From Photobacterium lucens (lineage in GTDB: Bacteria > Pseudomonadota > Gammaproteobacteria > Enterobacterales > Vibrionaceae), in assembly GCF_009873615.1 (NCBI RefSeq), contig NZ_SSMG01000288.1, positions 1-40,248 on the forward strand: a DNA stretch of 40,248 nucleotides. Reading direction: 5' to 3'. Shown piece by piece: positions 9,605 through 18,443 of the stretch. A model generated the notes under the pieces. The model was not told the DNA's origin and ran no database searches. It was given only the letters and a program-made list of their open reading frames with translations. Position 1 is the stretch's first letter, and each line of letters opens with the position of its first letter. The position numbers and the translations under genes were made by a program.

Positions 9605-11056
9605 ATGAAATTTATTGTTAAACCACATCCAGAGATTTTTGTTAAAAGTGATTCAGTGCGTAAGCGTTTTATCAAAATTCTTGAGTCTAATTTACGCATT
9701 ATCCTAAAGCGTCAGTCTGAATCTGTTAGTGTCTATAACCGTCGTTTTTCACTGGAAATTAATGAGCCGGATGAATCGAAGCGCGACATGGTTCTAGCGG
9801 TATTGACACAAACACCGGGTATTCACCACACGCTTGAAGTACAGCAAACGGAATTTACTGATCTTCATAATGTCTTTGAGCAAACCCTCGCACTTGTTGC
9901 GCCTGAGATTGAAGGTAAAACATTCTGTGTACGTGCAAAACGCGTGGGTAAGCACGACTTTACATCGATCGAAGCAGAGCGCTACGTCGGTGGTGGTCTA
10001 AACCAAGCGATTGAAACGGCAAAGGTTCGTCTGAAAAAGCCTGATGTTACCGTTAATATCGAAATCGAACATAACTTACTTAACTTAGTGCTTTGCCGTC
10101 ACGAAGGTCTAGGTGGTTTCCCATTAGGTACACAAGAAGACGTGCTAAGCTTGATTTCTGGTGGTTTCGACTCAGGTGTATCAAGTTACTTACACATCAA
10201 ACGTGGTAGTAAAGTTCATTACTGTTTCTTTAACCTAGGTGGCCCTGCACATGAGATCGGTGTGAAGCAAGTCGCTCACTACCTATGGAACAAATACGGC
10301 TCTTCAGCGAAAGTTAAATTCATCGCTATCGATTTCGAACCAGTTGTAGGTGAGATCTTAGAAAAAGTTGATGATGGCCAAATGGGCGTGATCCTAAAAC
10401 GTATGTTCATGCGTGCTGCGGGTAAAGTGGCTGATAAATTTGGTATCGAAGCACTTGTTACTGGTGAAGCATTAGGTCAGGTATCAAGCCAGACCCTAAC
10501 TAACCTTCGCCACATTGACGGTGTGACAGATAGCTTGATCTTACGTCCACTTATTAACTGGGATAAAGAAGATATCATCAACCTAGCGCGTGAAATTGGT
10601 ACTGAAGATTTTGCCAAGACGATGCCAGAGTTCTGTGGTGTGATCTCTAAGAGCCCAACAGTAAAAGCAGTGAAAGCGAAGTTAGAAGCGGAAGAAGATA
10701 AGTTTGATTTCGCTATTCTTGATCGTGTTGTTGACGAGGCACGTGTGATGGATATTCGTGACATCGAAAAGCAAAGCCAAGAGCAAGCGCCTGAGGTTGA
10801 GTTAGTTGATCAAGTGGCTGGCGATGCTATCGTACTTGATATTCGTAGCCCTGACGAAGAAGACGAAAGCCCACTAGAGCTTGAAGGTATTGAAGTAAAA
10901 CACTTACCGTTCTACAAGCTAGCAACACAGTTCGGTGACTTACCACAAGATAAGACTTACCTATTGTACTGTGATCGTGGCGTGATGAGCCGTCTACAAG
11001 CGCTTTACTTAAAAGAAAATGGTTTTGAGAACGTAAAAGTTTACCGTCCTCTATAA
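9605..11056 (+). CDS. thiI: tRNA 4-thiouridine synthase / thiamine thiazole sulfur carrier ThiI
   Basis: Transfers persulfide sulfur from IscS to make 4-thiouridine at tRNA position 8 and, in enteric-type bacteria, to ThiS for the thiazole of thiamine. The 483 residues contain an N-terminal ferredoxin-like/THUMP region (about 1-165), the PP-loop ATPase motif SGGFDSG at residues 185-191, and a C-terminal rhodanese domain. Cys456 in YCDRGVMS is the persulfide-carrying residue, and Cys344 in PEFCGVIS is its disulfide partner; both are present at the E. coli numbering. The ATG at 9605 has no strong SD. It is a single-gene unit closed by the terminator at 11086-11117. Confidence 0.97.
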   Translation: MKFIVKPHPEIFVKSDSVRKRFIKILESNLRIILKRQSESVSVYNRRFSLEINEPDESKRDMVLAVLTQTPGIHHTLEVQQTEFTDLHNVFEQTLALVAPEIEGKTFCVRAKRVGKHDFTSIEAERYVGGGLNQAIETAKVRLKKPDVTVNIEIEHNLLNLVLCRHEGLGGFPLGTQEDVLSLISGGFDSGVSSYLHIKRGSKVHYCFFNLGGPAHEIGVKQVAHYLWNKYGSSAKVKFIAIDFEPVVGEILEKVDDGQMGVILKRMFMRAAGKVADKFGIEALVTGEALGQVSSQTLTNLRHIDGVTDSLILRPLINWDKEDIINLAREIGTEDFAKTMPEFCGVISKSPTVKAVKAKLEAEEDKFDFAILDRVVDEARVMDIRDIEKQSQEQAPEVELVDQVAGDAIVLDIRSPDEEDESPLELEGIEVKHLPFYKLATQFGDLPQDKTYLLYCDRGVMSRLQALYLKENGFENVKVYRPL

Positions 11057-11085
11057 TCTGAATGCTTGTATTTAAAAGATAAAAC

Positions 11086-11117
11086 AAAGCCTCGCAAATG
11101 TTGCGAGGCTTTTTGTT
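11086..11117 (+). terminator. Intrinsic terminator between thiI and yajL
   Basis: A perfect 12-bp stem (AAAGCCTCGCAA at 11086-11097, complement at 11101-11112) with a 3-nt loop and a T run. The A-rich side also allows function on the minus strand for the convergent panE-yajL unit. Confidence 0.9.
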
Positions 11118-11141
11118 TTCTAACCGTTTAAGCTATTAATA

Positions 11142-11759
11142 TTAAGTGCGAGGCAACACGTCATAATGCATGTTCGGCCATACCACCATAGGTTCGGCAA
11201 CTTCAGCGGCTTTAGCTTTATTTTTTAATTGAGTCACGATCTCTAACGCAAACTCTTGCGCTGTACCCGGTCCTTGGCTGGTGAGTAAACGGGTATTTTT
11301 ATCGTAAACGACACGTTTTACACGCAATTGCTTTTCTGGAATTTGACTTTGGAAAGCCGGGTGGCAGGTCATTAACGATTGAGAAAATAACTCATTAGGA
11401 ATAAACATAACTGCGGGTGTGGCACAAATTGCCGCAATTAATTTACCGTCATAATGGTGCTGTTTGACAAACTCAATGACCAGTGGGCTATCACGAAAAT
11501 GCTCAGCGCCTTTTAATCCACCCGGTAATACCACACAGTCAAACTGCTCATCAGCAATGGCGATTAATGGGGTATCAGCAACCAGTTTGATCCCTCGTGA
11601 GCCATCTATAATCAGCGCGCCATCTTCAGCGCTACTTGCAACGACGACTTCAAAACCAGCGCGTTTTAGAATCGCAATGGTATTGATAGCTTCCATTTCT
11701 TCACTGCCAGGGGCAAGGCACACAGCCACACGAGGAAGCACTTTTGTTTGCTCATGCAT
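11142..11759 (-). CDS. yajL: DJ-1/PfpI family protein YajL (chaperone / protein deglycase)
   Basis: Cytosolic DJ-1-superfamily protein linked to oxidative and carbonyl stress protection. Visible: the family start VAVCLAPGSEEMEA, in which the conserved Glu precedes EAINT, VLPGGLKGAEHFRDSP, and the nucleophile-elbow cysteine in AAICATPAVM. I place the start at the ATG at 11759 (MHEQTKVLP..., 205 residues). This ATG overlaps the panE stop by 8 bp and has GGAG 10 nt upstream. A longer in-frame start would lie deep inside panE and would add an unrelated sequence. It is translationally coupled to panE. The biochemical role (deglycase versus chaperone) is debated in the literature. Confidence 0.93.
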   Translation of the reverse strand: MHEQTKVLPRVAVCLAPGSEEMEAINTIAILKRAGFEVVVASSAEDGALIIDGSRGIKLVADTPLIAIADEQFDCVVLPGGLKGAEHFRDSPLVIEFVKQHHYDGKLIAAICATPAVMFIPNELFSQSLMTCHPAFQSQIPEKQLRVKRVVYDKNTRLLTSQGPGTAQEFALEIVTQLKNKAKAAEVAEPMVVWPNMHYDVLPRT

Positions 11760-12663
11760 GATATGAGGACTCCATTGATTTGATGCGTTGCCATAACTGC
11801 TGGTTGGCAGGTATAGCAATATCGTATTGTTTCGCTCGGCGAATAAGATAGCCCGTAATATAGTCTATTTCGGTTTGACGCTGATAAAAAACATCACGGT
11901 TCATAGAAGAATAGTTGTTAGCTGTTGCGCGAATAACCATTAATGCTTGATCGTAAAGCGTTTGCGCCGTGGTTTGATAGCCTTCAGCCGTCATTACCAG
12001 TGCCACTTCATTACAAATCTGCTTTAACTGGCTTTGATATTGCGCTTGTGCCAATTCACCATTAGGACATTGGTTGATTGCTGTTAATGGATTGATAGCA
12101 CAGTTAATCGCCAGCTTTTGCCACAAAGGCTGCATGATGTCGGTGTGCCATCTGCAAGGTGTTAAAACTTGATCTAGTAGATCTGCTATGGTTGAAAAAT
12201 CTCGAGGCGTATTTGTTTGCATTGCACCGATAAAGGTTTGTCCATTACCAGTATGCCTTAAGAGTTCCTCTGATTTGAGCGCTGCTTGTGAGGTTGTAGC
12301 GTACAAAATATCGTGGGTAGGTAACCGTTGCTTAATGATTTCTTGGCTACCAATGCCATTGTGCATGATCACGATAATACAAGAAGCTGGGATATAGTTA
12401 ATGATTGGTGCTAATGCCATTTCCACTTGAAATGATTTAACGGTAACAAGCAGTAAGTCACTTTGAGAGAGGTGTTCAATGCTATTAGCAGTAAAGAGAA
12501 AGGGTTGTGGATTATCATTTAGGGCTTGGTAATTAACCGAATATTCAGGGTTAGAAGAGCGTGTCCAAACTTGGACATCATGTTGTTGCTGCTTTAATGC
12601 AACAGCCCAAAGAGAACCAATGGCTCCGGCACCTAATACTGTGATCTTCACGTTTACATCCAT
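11752..12663 (-). CDS. panE: 2-dehydropantoate 2-reductase (ketopantoate reductase)
   Basis: NADPH-dependent reduction of ketopantoate to pantoate for pantothenate and coenzyme A synthesis. The 303 residues begin with a Rossmann motif ITVLGAGAIGSLWA (GxGxxG). The conserved KLAINCAINPLTA segment with its lysine and asparagine, and the C-terminal helical domain with SSMNRDVFYQRQTEIDYITGY, are characteristic. The ATG at 12663 is used. It is the first gene of panE-yajL; ompK and its terminator lie upstream on the same strand, so it needs its own promoter in the short gap, which I could not identify. Confidence 0.95.
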   Translation of the reverse strand: MDVNVKITVLGAGAIGSLWAVALKQQQHDVQVWTRSSNPEYSVNYQALNDNPQPFLFTANSIEHLSQSDLLLVTVKSFQVEMALAPIINYIPASCIIVIMHNGIGSQEIIKQRLPTHDILYATTSQAALKSEELLRHTGNGQTFIGAMQTNTPRDFSTIADLLDQVLTPCRWHTDIMQPLWQKLAINCAINPLTAINQCPNGELAQAQYQSQLKQICNEVALVMTAEGYQTTAQTLYDQALMVIRATANNYSSMNRDVFYQRQTEIDYITGYLIRRAKQYDIAIPANQQLWQRIKSMESSYHA

Positions 12664-12713
12664 TCTTCGCTATCTTGCGTAAGATACTAACATCATTGGT
12701 AAATCACAGGATC

Positions 12714-12740
12714 AAAAAAGGCGCTATAAAAGCGCCTTTT
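12714..12740 (-). terminator. Intrinsic terminator of ompK
   Basis: A 10-bp stem (AAAAGGCGCT at 12716-12725, complement at 12731-12740) lies 20 nt past the ompK stop. On the minus strand it runs into six T residues. Confidence 0.9.
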
Positions 12741-12759
12741 AAGCCATTTACAAGAAATA

Positions 12760-13611
12760 TTAGAACTTGTAAGAAAGGCTGAAGTAGTGAGCAACACCAG
12801 ATGTCTTGCCTGCAAAACCACCATCTTTTAGGCCGTATACATCTTTGTATGCTTTTAGGCCGTAACCAATTGCGTAGTGATCTGAGTGCCAGTATAGGCC
12901 GTTAAACATTGCACCACCGTTTGATGTATTTAGGCCTGCAACTTTCTTATCCATACCAAATTGGTAGTCGATGTAACCTTGGTAAGATAGGAAGCTACCG
13001 TTTGCAAATGTGTAGAAAGGTTTGAACCAGTTTGTTGAAACTTGGTAACCGTTCCAGTCTTTAGCATTCATGTCGTAGAAAGAGTAAACGTTGAAGCCAA
13101 TTTTACCTAACCACGGCACCATGATGTCTGAACCAAGACCAATTTTAGCGTTGTTAACACCTTGGCCTTCATAAGAAACAATATTGCCATCTTTATCTGT
13201 TACCGCTTTTGTGTAACCTGCGTTGCCTGAGTACTCAAAAAGTGTAGCGATGTACAGTTCTTGTACAGGGCCAAAAGATAAATCAGTACCAGTCATTGCA
13301 TCTAGTGATAAACGAGGTGCAAATTTCATGAACATTTTTTCAGCGCCGTTTTTGTCACTGCTCTTACTGTTAGTAAGGTTGAAAACATCAACGTAGCCGT
13401 ATAAATCAAAAATGCCTGAACGACCGCCAAATTCCATTTCTAGGTAATCATGATCAGATTCACCTGGCAGCTCATTAACAGCGTACATTAAATTGAATTG
13501 CATCCACTTGTAATCGTTCTTGTGGATGTCATCAGAGTAGTCAGCTGCATTTGCTAGTGATGGTAGAGCTGTTGCTGCTAAAACGCTCAGTGCTACTAAT
13601 GATTTGCGCAT
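12760..13611 (-). CDS. ompK: Outer membrane protein OmpK (Tsx-like nucleoside channel family)
   Basis: Outer-membrane beta-barrel of the nucleoside-specific channel (Tsx) family. Vibrio OmpK is known as the receptor of broad-host-range vibriophage KVP40. The 283 residues start with a signal peptide (MRKSLVALSVLAATALPSLANA, cleaved after ANA). The mature part shows KNDYKWMQFNLMYAVNELPG, DYLEMEFGGRSGIFDLYGYV, KFAPRLSLDAMTG and STNWFKPFY, and ends in Phe (SLSYKF), the outer-membrane insertion signature. Aromatic, alternating strands fit a 12-stranded barrel. It is monocistronic with its own terminator. Upstream lie a promoter, a CRP-like site and a PurR/CytR-like core, consistent with control by carbon source and nucleosides (inference). 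Confidence 0.96.
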   Translation of the reverse strand: MRKSLVALSVLAATALPSLANAADYSDDIHKNDYKWMQFNLMYAVNELPGESDHDYLEMEFGGRSGIFDLYGYVDVFNLTNSKSSDKNGAEKMFMKFAPRLSLDAMTGTDLSFGPVQELYIATLFEYSGNAGYTKAVTDKDGNIVSYEGQGVNNAKIGLGSDIMVPWLGKIGFNVYSFYDMNAKDWNGYQVSTNWFKPFYTFANGSFLSYQGYIDYQFGMDKKVAGLNTSNGGAMFNGLYWHSDHYAIGYGLKAYKDVYGLKDGGFAGKTSGVAHYFSLSYKF

Positions 13612-13676
13612 GTTTTTATCTCGCTATGGTGGTCTATAGTTCGGGAATTTTGGCCGCCCCCGTTTTTGTGCTTCTA

Positions 13677-13705
13677 ATTCTATTGCTTAATCTCTCACTT
13701 GGGAA
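13677..13705 (-). promoter_or_regulatory. Putative ompK promoter
   Basis: On the minus strand, TTCCCA (13700-13705, 4 of 6) and TAGAAT (13677-13682, 5 of 6) are spaced by 17 bp. Transcription would start near 13670, leaving a 59-nt leader. Confidence 0.5.
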
Positions 13706-13708
13706 TGT

Positions 13709-13718
13709 AACGTTTGCG
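13709..13718. promoter_or_regulatory. PurR/CytR-like operator core upstream of ompK
   Basis: The minus strand reads CGCAAACGTT, the 10-bp core of PurR-type LacI-family operators. It lies immediately upstream of the proposed -35 of ompK. The flanks (ACATT on one side) fit a full PurR site poorly. Confidence 0.35.
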
Positions 13719-13733
13719 CAATCCTTTGCTTTT

Positions 13734-13749
13734 TGTGATCTTGATCGTC
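13734..13749. promoter_or_regulatory. CRP-like site upstream of ompK
   Basis: TGTGATCTTGATCGTC matches 12 of 16 positions of the CRP core TGTGATCTAGATCACA; the right half is weak. Its centre is about 71 bp upstream of the inferred ompK start, a class I activation distance. A second TGTGATC half site lies at 13777-13783. Confidence 0.35.
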
Positions 13750-13885
13750 TGAAATCTATTACATTTACAAAATAAGTGTGATCTTTGTGCGCTTTTTTTA
13801 CGCATTTAGTGAACTTTTTATGAGGTTGATGTTCTGAGGAAATTTTTTTGATAGCAAAAATATGCAATTTGCATAAAAGATGTAG

Positions 13886-13920
13886 AGGTAAGATCCCTGC
13901 TTTCAACAAAAATCTTACCT
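13886..13920. other. Inverted repeat downstream of ampG
   Basis: AGGTAAGAT (13886-13894) and its complement ATCTTACCT (13912-13920) flank a 17-nt loop just after the ampG stop codon. There is no T run on the minus strand, so it is at best a poor terminator or an RNA 3'-end stabiliser. Confidence 0.35.
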
Positions 13921-13934
13921 AAAGTGCGAGAGGA

Positions 13935-15329
13935 TTATTGTTCTTCGATAGCGGTAGGAGATTCAGCTGATGTTAGCGCTGAATTTTTCGCAACTAGGCG
14001 GATTAAAATCAGTACAGGAATACCGATCAGTGCCGTAGTTAAGAAAAATATGTTATAGCCAAAATGGTCAACATACATGCCAGAGAAGCCGGCAATGAAT
14101 TTTGGGAATAGCAACATGATCGAACTGAATAACGCGTACTGAGTTGCAGAGAATGCCACATTGGTTAAGCTAGACATAAAGGTAATGAAGGCGGCTGTTG
14201 CAATACCTGCACCTAAATTATCAGCTGAAATGACTAAAGTTAGCATTTCGATATTGTTACCAATGTAGGTGAAGATCATAAACAATAGGTTAGTGATCGC
14301 AGACAATAATGCACCTAGTGCAAGAATGCGCAATGTACCAAATTTACTCACCAAGATACCGCCTAAGCCTGCACCTACTAACGTCATGATCACACCAAAC
14401 ACTTTTGATATTGATGCAACTTCACTCTTGGTAAAGCCCATATCAACATAGAATGCATTCGACATCACGCCCATAACCACATCGGAAATACGGTAACAGC
14501 TTATCAGCAATAAGATCAGCAGGGCATTCTTGCCATAGCGTTGGAAAAAGTCTTGGAATGGCATGATCACAGCTGTATAGAACCATGCACCTAATTTAGC
14601 CTGACGCTTACCTAAGCCTTTTTGCTCAAGTTTTTGCTGGTATTCATCTTCGATCTTTTCAATAGATGAACTATCAATATTTGGCTCTTTAACCAATAGC
14701 GTAGTAATCACACCAATCAGCATCATCCCTGCCATGATAAAGTAAGCCGCTTTCCAACCTGATGGATCATAGCCACTGTCTGAGCCAAACCATGCTGCAA
14801 ATGCGAGCGCACCTGCACCTGCCATGATCATTGCTAAGCGATAACCTGCCATATAGGTCGCAGAAAGTGCTGCCTGTAAACGCACAGTAGCTAATTCAAT
14901 ACGAAATGCATCAATAACAATATCTTGAGTTGCAGAAGCAAACGCGACAACGATAGCAAAGAGGGCGAATTGTATGAGATCCGTTTGTGGGTTACTGGTT
15001 GCCATTCCGCACAGTGATAAGATGATGATCAGCTGTGAAAACAACATCCAGCCTCGGCGGCGACCAAAAAGTTTGGAAAAAATCGGCAGTGGAAAACGGT
15101 CTACTAATGGTGACCATGCCCACTTAAAACCATAAGCTAGTGCCACCCAACTAAAAAAGCCAATACTGGTACGGCTGACATCAGCTTCGCGCAACCAAAA
15201 AGAAAGCGTTCCGAACACCAGTAGAATAGGTAAGCCGGATGAGAACCCGAGCGCGAACATGATCAGAGCTTTGGGATTTAAATACACACGCCAGCCGGTG
15301 GTATTATCCTGTTGTATGGCTTTATCCAT
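13935..15329 (-). CDS. ampG: Muropeptide permease AmpG (MFS transporter)
   Basis: Inner-membrane proton-coupled importer of GlcNAc-anhydroMurNAc peptides for cell-wall recycling; in many species its cargo also controls beta-lactamase induction. About 464 residues with 12-14 predicted membrane segments. Motifs: LGFSSGLPILLVFGTLSFWLRE near the N-terminus, WSPLVDRFPLP, GRRRGWM (MFS loop 2-3 type), and FASATQDIVIDAFRIE, which is strongly AmpG-like. I place the start at the ATG at 15329 (MDKAIQQ...) because GAGGAAAAT lies directly before it; an upstream in-frame start would add a Cys-rich stretch with no SD. In E. coli yajG lies directly next to ampG; here ppiA sits between them. Confidence 0.94.
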   Translation of the reverse strand: MDKAIQQDNTTGWRVYLNPKALIMFALGFSSGLPILLVFGTLSFWLREADVSRTSIGFFSWVALAYGFKWAWSPLVDRFPLPIFSKLFGRRRGWMLFSQLIIILSLCGMATSNPQTDLIQFALFAIVVAFASATQDIVIDAFRIELATVRLQAALSATYMAGYRLAMIMAGAGALAFAAWFGSDSGYDPSGWKAAYFIMAGMMLIGVITTLLVKEPNIDSSSIEKIEDEYQQKLEQKGLGKRQAKLGAWFYTAVIMPFQDFFQRYGKNALLILLLISCYRISDVVMGVMSNAFYVDMGFTKSEVASISKVFGVIMTLVGAGLGGILVSKFGTLRILALGALLSAITNLLFMIFTYIGNNIEMLTLVISADNLGAGIATAAFITFMSSLTNVAFSATQYALFSSIMLLFPKFIAGFSGMYVDHFGYNIFFLTTALIGIPVLILIRLVAKNSALTSAESPTAIEEQ

Positions 15330-15481
15330 ATTTTCCTCATAGCACAAGCATCCATTGCAGATACTTGCCAATAGTGAAACTGTTATTTTTTCTTTATAAA
15401 CGAGATCTTAGCAGTAATAAACTAAGTTCGCATTGGTTCAGTGTTAATTCGACACCAAGTTATGAAGTTAATTCAGCAGTA

Positions 15482-15505
15482 CTTGGGTCTAATGAATAGA
15501 CCAAG
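15482..15505. other. Inverted repeat in the ppiA-ampG gap
   Basis: CTTGGGTCTA and TAGACCAAG pair over 9 bp with one bulged G and a 5-nt loop. It lies between ppiA and ampG, both transcribed leftward. No T run follows on either strand; it could be an operator for ampG or RNA structure. Confidence 0.25.
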
Positions 15506-15551
15506 ACTTTAGGATAAGAAAGTTTTTGTGGAAAGTGAGCTGTGCGGAAAC

Positions 15552-15579
15552 GCCACCTATGAATGTGGGCATAGGTGGC
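15552..15579 (-). terminator. Hairpin after ppiA, possible terminator
   Basis: A perfect 10-bp GC-rich stem (GCCACCTATG at 15552-15561, complement at 15570-15579) with an 8-nt loop lies just past the ppiA stop. The minus-strand T run is short (GTTTCC), so termination may be partial and some transcription may continue into ampG. Confidence 0.5.
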
Positions 15580-15587
15580 ATTATTTA

Positions 15588-16139
15588 TTATTTAACGATT
15601 TTCATCGATTCAATAATGATTGGCTTTTGCGGTACGTCTTGCATACCTGTTGCAGGGCTAGAGCCTGTTGGAATTTTTGCCATGTCTTCTACAACATTAA
15701 AACCGTTGATCACTTTACCGAAAACAGCGTAACCAGGATTGTTACCAGCAGCATTTAAGAAGCTGTTATCTTTGTAGTTAATAAAGAATTGGTTCGTTGC
15801 TGAGTTAGGATCTTGCGTACGTGCCATGGCAATCGTTGCTGTATCATTTTTCAGGCCGTTAGTTGCTTCATTTTTAATTGGAGCATGGGTTGGACGTTTC
15901 TTCATGTCTTTATCAAAGCCACCGCCTTGTGCCATAAAGCCAGGGATCACACGATGGAAGATCGTACCGTTGTAACTGCCTTCTTCTACATAACGTAAGA
16001 AGTTTTTGCTAGTGATTGGCGCTTTTTCATCATTTAACTGAATAGTGAAATCGCCTAAGTTAGTTGTTACTAAAACTTTAGTAGCAGCACTTACAGGCAA
16101 TGCAATCAGTAAACATAGTGCGAGTAAAAAACGTGGCAT
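15588..16139 (-). CDS. ppiA: Periplasmic peptidyl-prolyl cis-trans isomerase, cyclophilin type
   Basis: Cyclophilin-type proline isomerase acting on exported proteins. The first 19 residues (MPRFLLALCLLIALPVSAA) are a signal peptide, so I call it the periplasmic PpiA form and not cytosolic PpiB. The cyclophilin core is complete: GDFTIQLNDEKAP, YNGTIFHRVIPGFMAQGGG with the catalytic Arg, and NSATNQFFINYKDNSFLN, then YAVFGKVINGFNVVEDMAKI. Its ATG overlaps the yajG stop by one base (TAATG), indicating coupled translation. It sits between yajG and ampG, inside a cell-envelope gene group. Confidence 0.94.
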   Translation of the reverse strand: MPRFLLALCLLIALPVSAATKVLVTTNLGDFTIQLNDEKAPITSKNFLRYVEEGSYNGTIFHRVIPGFMAQGGGFDKDMKKRPTHAPIKNEATNGLKNDTATIAMARTQDPNSATNQFFINYKDNSFLNAAGNNPGYAVFGKVINGFNVVEDMAKIPTGSSPATGMQDVPQKPIIIESMKIVK

Positions 16140-16711
16140 TAAAGATTCTCCGTTAAATATTGACGTAATTCGCCATCATTGGCGATTTCATTTAGCACTG
16201 AATTCATCATTTTTTCTAAGCTTTGCGCAATGTCTTCACGTTTCACTTTCAATGGTTCTTGTTTAGTTGAACGTGCTGAATATTGCTTACTAAATGTGCC
16301 TTTTGGTGTAGTAACCACAAGCGCAATTTGTAGTTCACTATTCATGTCGTACTTAACAAGGCCTTGTTTTACGTTAACTAGCGCTTTTTCAATATTAATA
16401 GCAATGTTTGATGACGCAGAAGGTGTTACTTTGATCCCTTCACTCGCCAGTTGCTTTGTTAAAGCATTCTGGAATGTTGCTGCAATGTTCTCAGCAGGCT
16501 GGAACTCTTCAACATTCTTTGCGCCGCTATCGACTACACCAATATATTGCTGGCTTCGTGAGTCTTTACTCGACATCTGTACGCTTAGGTGATTAGCAGC
16601 AGCTTGTGATGCAATCACTGGTGTAAGTGTTAGAGCTAATGGTGGTTGTACAGGGTTACTTGCACACGCACTCACTAATAAAGCAGTTGCAATCACGATG
16701 TATTTTTTCAT
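16139..16711 (-). CDS. yajG: YajG family outer-membrane lipoprotein
   Basis: Predicted lipoprotein of the YajG family; exact function unknown, but it is genetically linked to ampG across gammaproteobacteria. With the ATG at 16711 the N-terminus is MKKYIVIATALLVSAC, a lipoprotein signal with lipobox VSAC and the lipidated Cys at residue 16. The next residues, ASN, carry no Asp at +2, so outer-membrane sorting is expected. The body (about 175 residues) is Lys/Ser-rich, with NAALTKQ-like helical segments. An ATG three codons upstream exists, but its SD would be only 1 nt away. It is the first gene of yajG-ppiA with a one-base overlap; rlmG lies 100 bp upstream on the same strand. Confidence 0.9.
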   Translation of the reverse strand: MKKYIVIATALLVSACASNPVQPPLALTLTPVIASQAAANHLSVQMSSKDSRSQQYIGVVDSGAKNVEEFQPAENIAATFQNALTKQLASEGIKVTPSASSNIAINIEKALVNVKQGLVKYDMNSELQIALVVTTPKGTFSKQYSARSTKQEPLKVKREDIAQSLEKMMNSVLNEIANDGELRQYLTENL

Positions 16712-16810
16712 GCTCTCCATTTCCTTTGCGCTAGTTGTATAAATATAAACGAAAAAATCGGATGTTATTAAACATCACAAGCAATTAATTCGCGTCATAA
16801 TGACGTTAGA

Positions 16811-17935
16811 TTATTTTGTTGATTGTAATACGACAAACTTATTGTTTTGACCAATTAGTTTTACATTGCTAAATACACGCTTCAATTTTTCATGGTAGCC
16901 CAATTGGCGATTACCAATCACAATCATCTCACCACCTTTACGTAAGGTACGTTGCGCATCACAAAACATTTGCCAAGCAATATGATCTGTTACGGTATTT
17001 TGCTGGTGGAATGGGGGATTACAAAGCACCAAATCAGCACTATCAGGCTCAAAACTATCTAAACAGTTATCGTTAACTACAGCTAACTGTTGTGGATTTT
17101 CTAGGTTAATGTTGGCATTTTCTCGACATGATGCCGCAGCCATAAAGCTCTCATCAACACAGGTGACGCTTGCTTGTGGATTGAGTTGAGCGACTTTAAT
17201 ACCAATCACACCATTACCACAGCCAAGATCGATAATGTCTTTGTATTTTGTATCTTGTGGAATGAAATCCAATAGTAAGCGACCACCAATATCTAAACTG
17301 TCACTAGAAAAGACATTCGCATGGTTAGTGATTGTTAACTTATGCTCTGGCACATCCCACTTTACTGGATGGGGGAGGGGCTTAGCTAAGTTTGGATTCA
17401 CCTTACAAAAGATCAAACGGGCTTTTTTTACTGCTAATGACGTTTTGGTTTCACCTAAAAATTTTTCAAATAGTTTTAACGTCGATGTATGAATCTCTTT
17501 CACTTTACCAGCGGCAATCACCATGCAATCAGCAGGAAGTAAATGACAAAGTTGCTGTAATTGCCAACTTAATAAGCGATTATTTTTAGGCTGTTTTAGT
17601 AATATTAACTGTGGGTTTTGCGGTAAATCCGCCAGACAATCAATGATTGAAATCGGTGGTAGTTGATTACGCTCTAAGTTCTCTTGGCAGGCTTGTTTAG
17701 CAATAAAAGAGTCTGTCACGCTAGTCACCGGTGCTTGATTAGCAAACCAACAACCGAGCGCGCCAAAGCTATCGTTCATGATTAGAATTGGGCGTTCAGG
17801 ATCGAGCTCCATCTCTTGGCAGTGATTGATCAGATACTCATCTGCGGCGTCCCATGCTTGCAGAGTTTCATTTTTCCTTACTGGAAAGCGTTTTAGCGTT
17901 AAGGTGCGTTGATGTAAGGTTAGCTCTGGTTTCAT
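16811..17935 (-). CDS. rlmG: 23S rRNA (guanine-1835-N2)-methyltransferase
   Basis: SAM-dependent enzyme that methylates N2 of G1835 of 23S rRNA (E. coli numbering). The 374 residues form an N-terminal degenerate methyltransferase-like half and a catalytic C-terminal half. SAM motif I is IIDLGCGNGVIGIKVAQLNP, and the catalytic N2-guanine methylase motif is LVLCNPPFHQQN (NPPF type). HIAWQMFCDAQRTLRKGGEMIVIGNR follows. The length and this two-half layout separate RlmG from the similar RsmC. It diverges from bolA; the 144-bp gap holds both promoters, neither of which I can define. Confidence 0.95.
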   Translation of the reverse strand: MKPELTLHQRTLTLKRFPVRKNETLQAWDAADEYLINHCQEMELDPERPILIMNDSFGALGCWFANQAPVTSVTDSFIAKQACQENLERNQLPPISIIDCLADLPQNPQLILLKQPKNNRLLSWQLQQLCHLLPADCMVIAAGKVKEIHTSTLKLFEKFLGETKTSLAVKKARLIFCKVNPNLAKPLPHPVKWDVPEHKLTITNHANVFSSDSLDIGGRLLLDFIPQDTKYKDIIDLGCGNGVIGIKVAQLNPQASVTCVDESFMAAASCRENANINLENPQQLAVVNDNCLDSFEPDSADLVLCNPPFHQQNTVTDHIAWQMFCDAQRTLRKGGEMIVIGNRQLGYHEKLKRVFSNVKLIGQNNKFVVLQSTK

Positions 17936-18079
17936 TGCGGATAACTTTCAGGTATGTTTACGAAATAGTCGGCTATTTTCGCAGAACACCACGCGAGTGC
18001 AAAGGAAATACGACATCAAAATAAGAATAAAGTAGAGAAAGATTTAGCAATACCGTGATATTGCTAACGGAGGTTTATC

Positions 18080-18391
18080 ATGATCCAACAACGTATTGAA
18101 CATAAGCTTAATGAAGCGTTTTCACCTAAGCACTTAGAGGTGTTAAATGAAAGCTATATGCATAATGTTCCACCGGGCTCAGAGAGTCACTTCAAAGTAG
18201 TTGTGGTGAGTGAGCAATTTAATGATCAACGTTTGATTGCAAGGCATCGTTCAATCAATAGTGTACTTGCTGATGAATTGGCAAACCATATTCATGCGTT
18301 AGCGATTCATACTTATACCGAAGCTGAATGGGCAGAATCGATGACAGCACCAGCGTCGCCATCTTGTCGAGGTGGCTCACAAATTGGGTAA
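18080..18391 (+). CDS. bolA: BolA family transcriptional/iron-sulfur regulator
   Basis: Small stress-linked protein of the BolA family, which works with monothiol glutaredoxin in iron-sulfur handling and in E. coli alters cell shape in stationary phase. The 103 residues have the class II KH-like fold signature: [33 protein letters not shown], then [24 protein letters not shown]. His28 and His37 are conserved in the loop, and the C-terminal tail is short and polar. A strong SD (GGAGG) lies 7 nt before the ATG. It is a single-gene unit with a terminator. In E. coli bolA also neighbours yajG-ampG, so the neighbourhood is conserved. Confidence 0.95.
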   Translation: MIQQRIEHKLNEAFSPKHLEVLNESYMHNVPPGSESHFKVVVVSEQFNDQRLIARHRSINSVLADELANHIHALAIHTYTEAEWAESMTAPASPSCRGGSQIG

Positions 18392-18412
18392 TTAGCTCAT
18401 AACATTATGAAT

Positions 18413-18443
18413 AAAAGGTCGTTTTTATAACGGCCTTTTTTAT
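18413..18443 (+). terminator. Intrinsic terminator of bolA
   Basis: An 11-bp stem (AAAAGGTCGTT at 18413-18423 with AACGGCCTTTT at 18429-18439, one G-T wobble) with a T run. It is 22 nt after the bolA stop. Confidence 0.88.
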
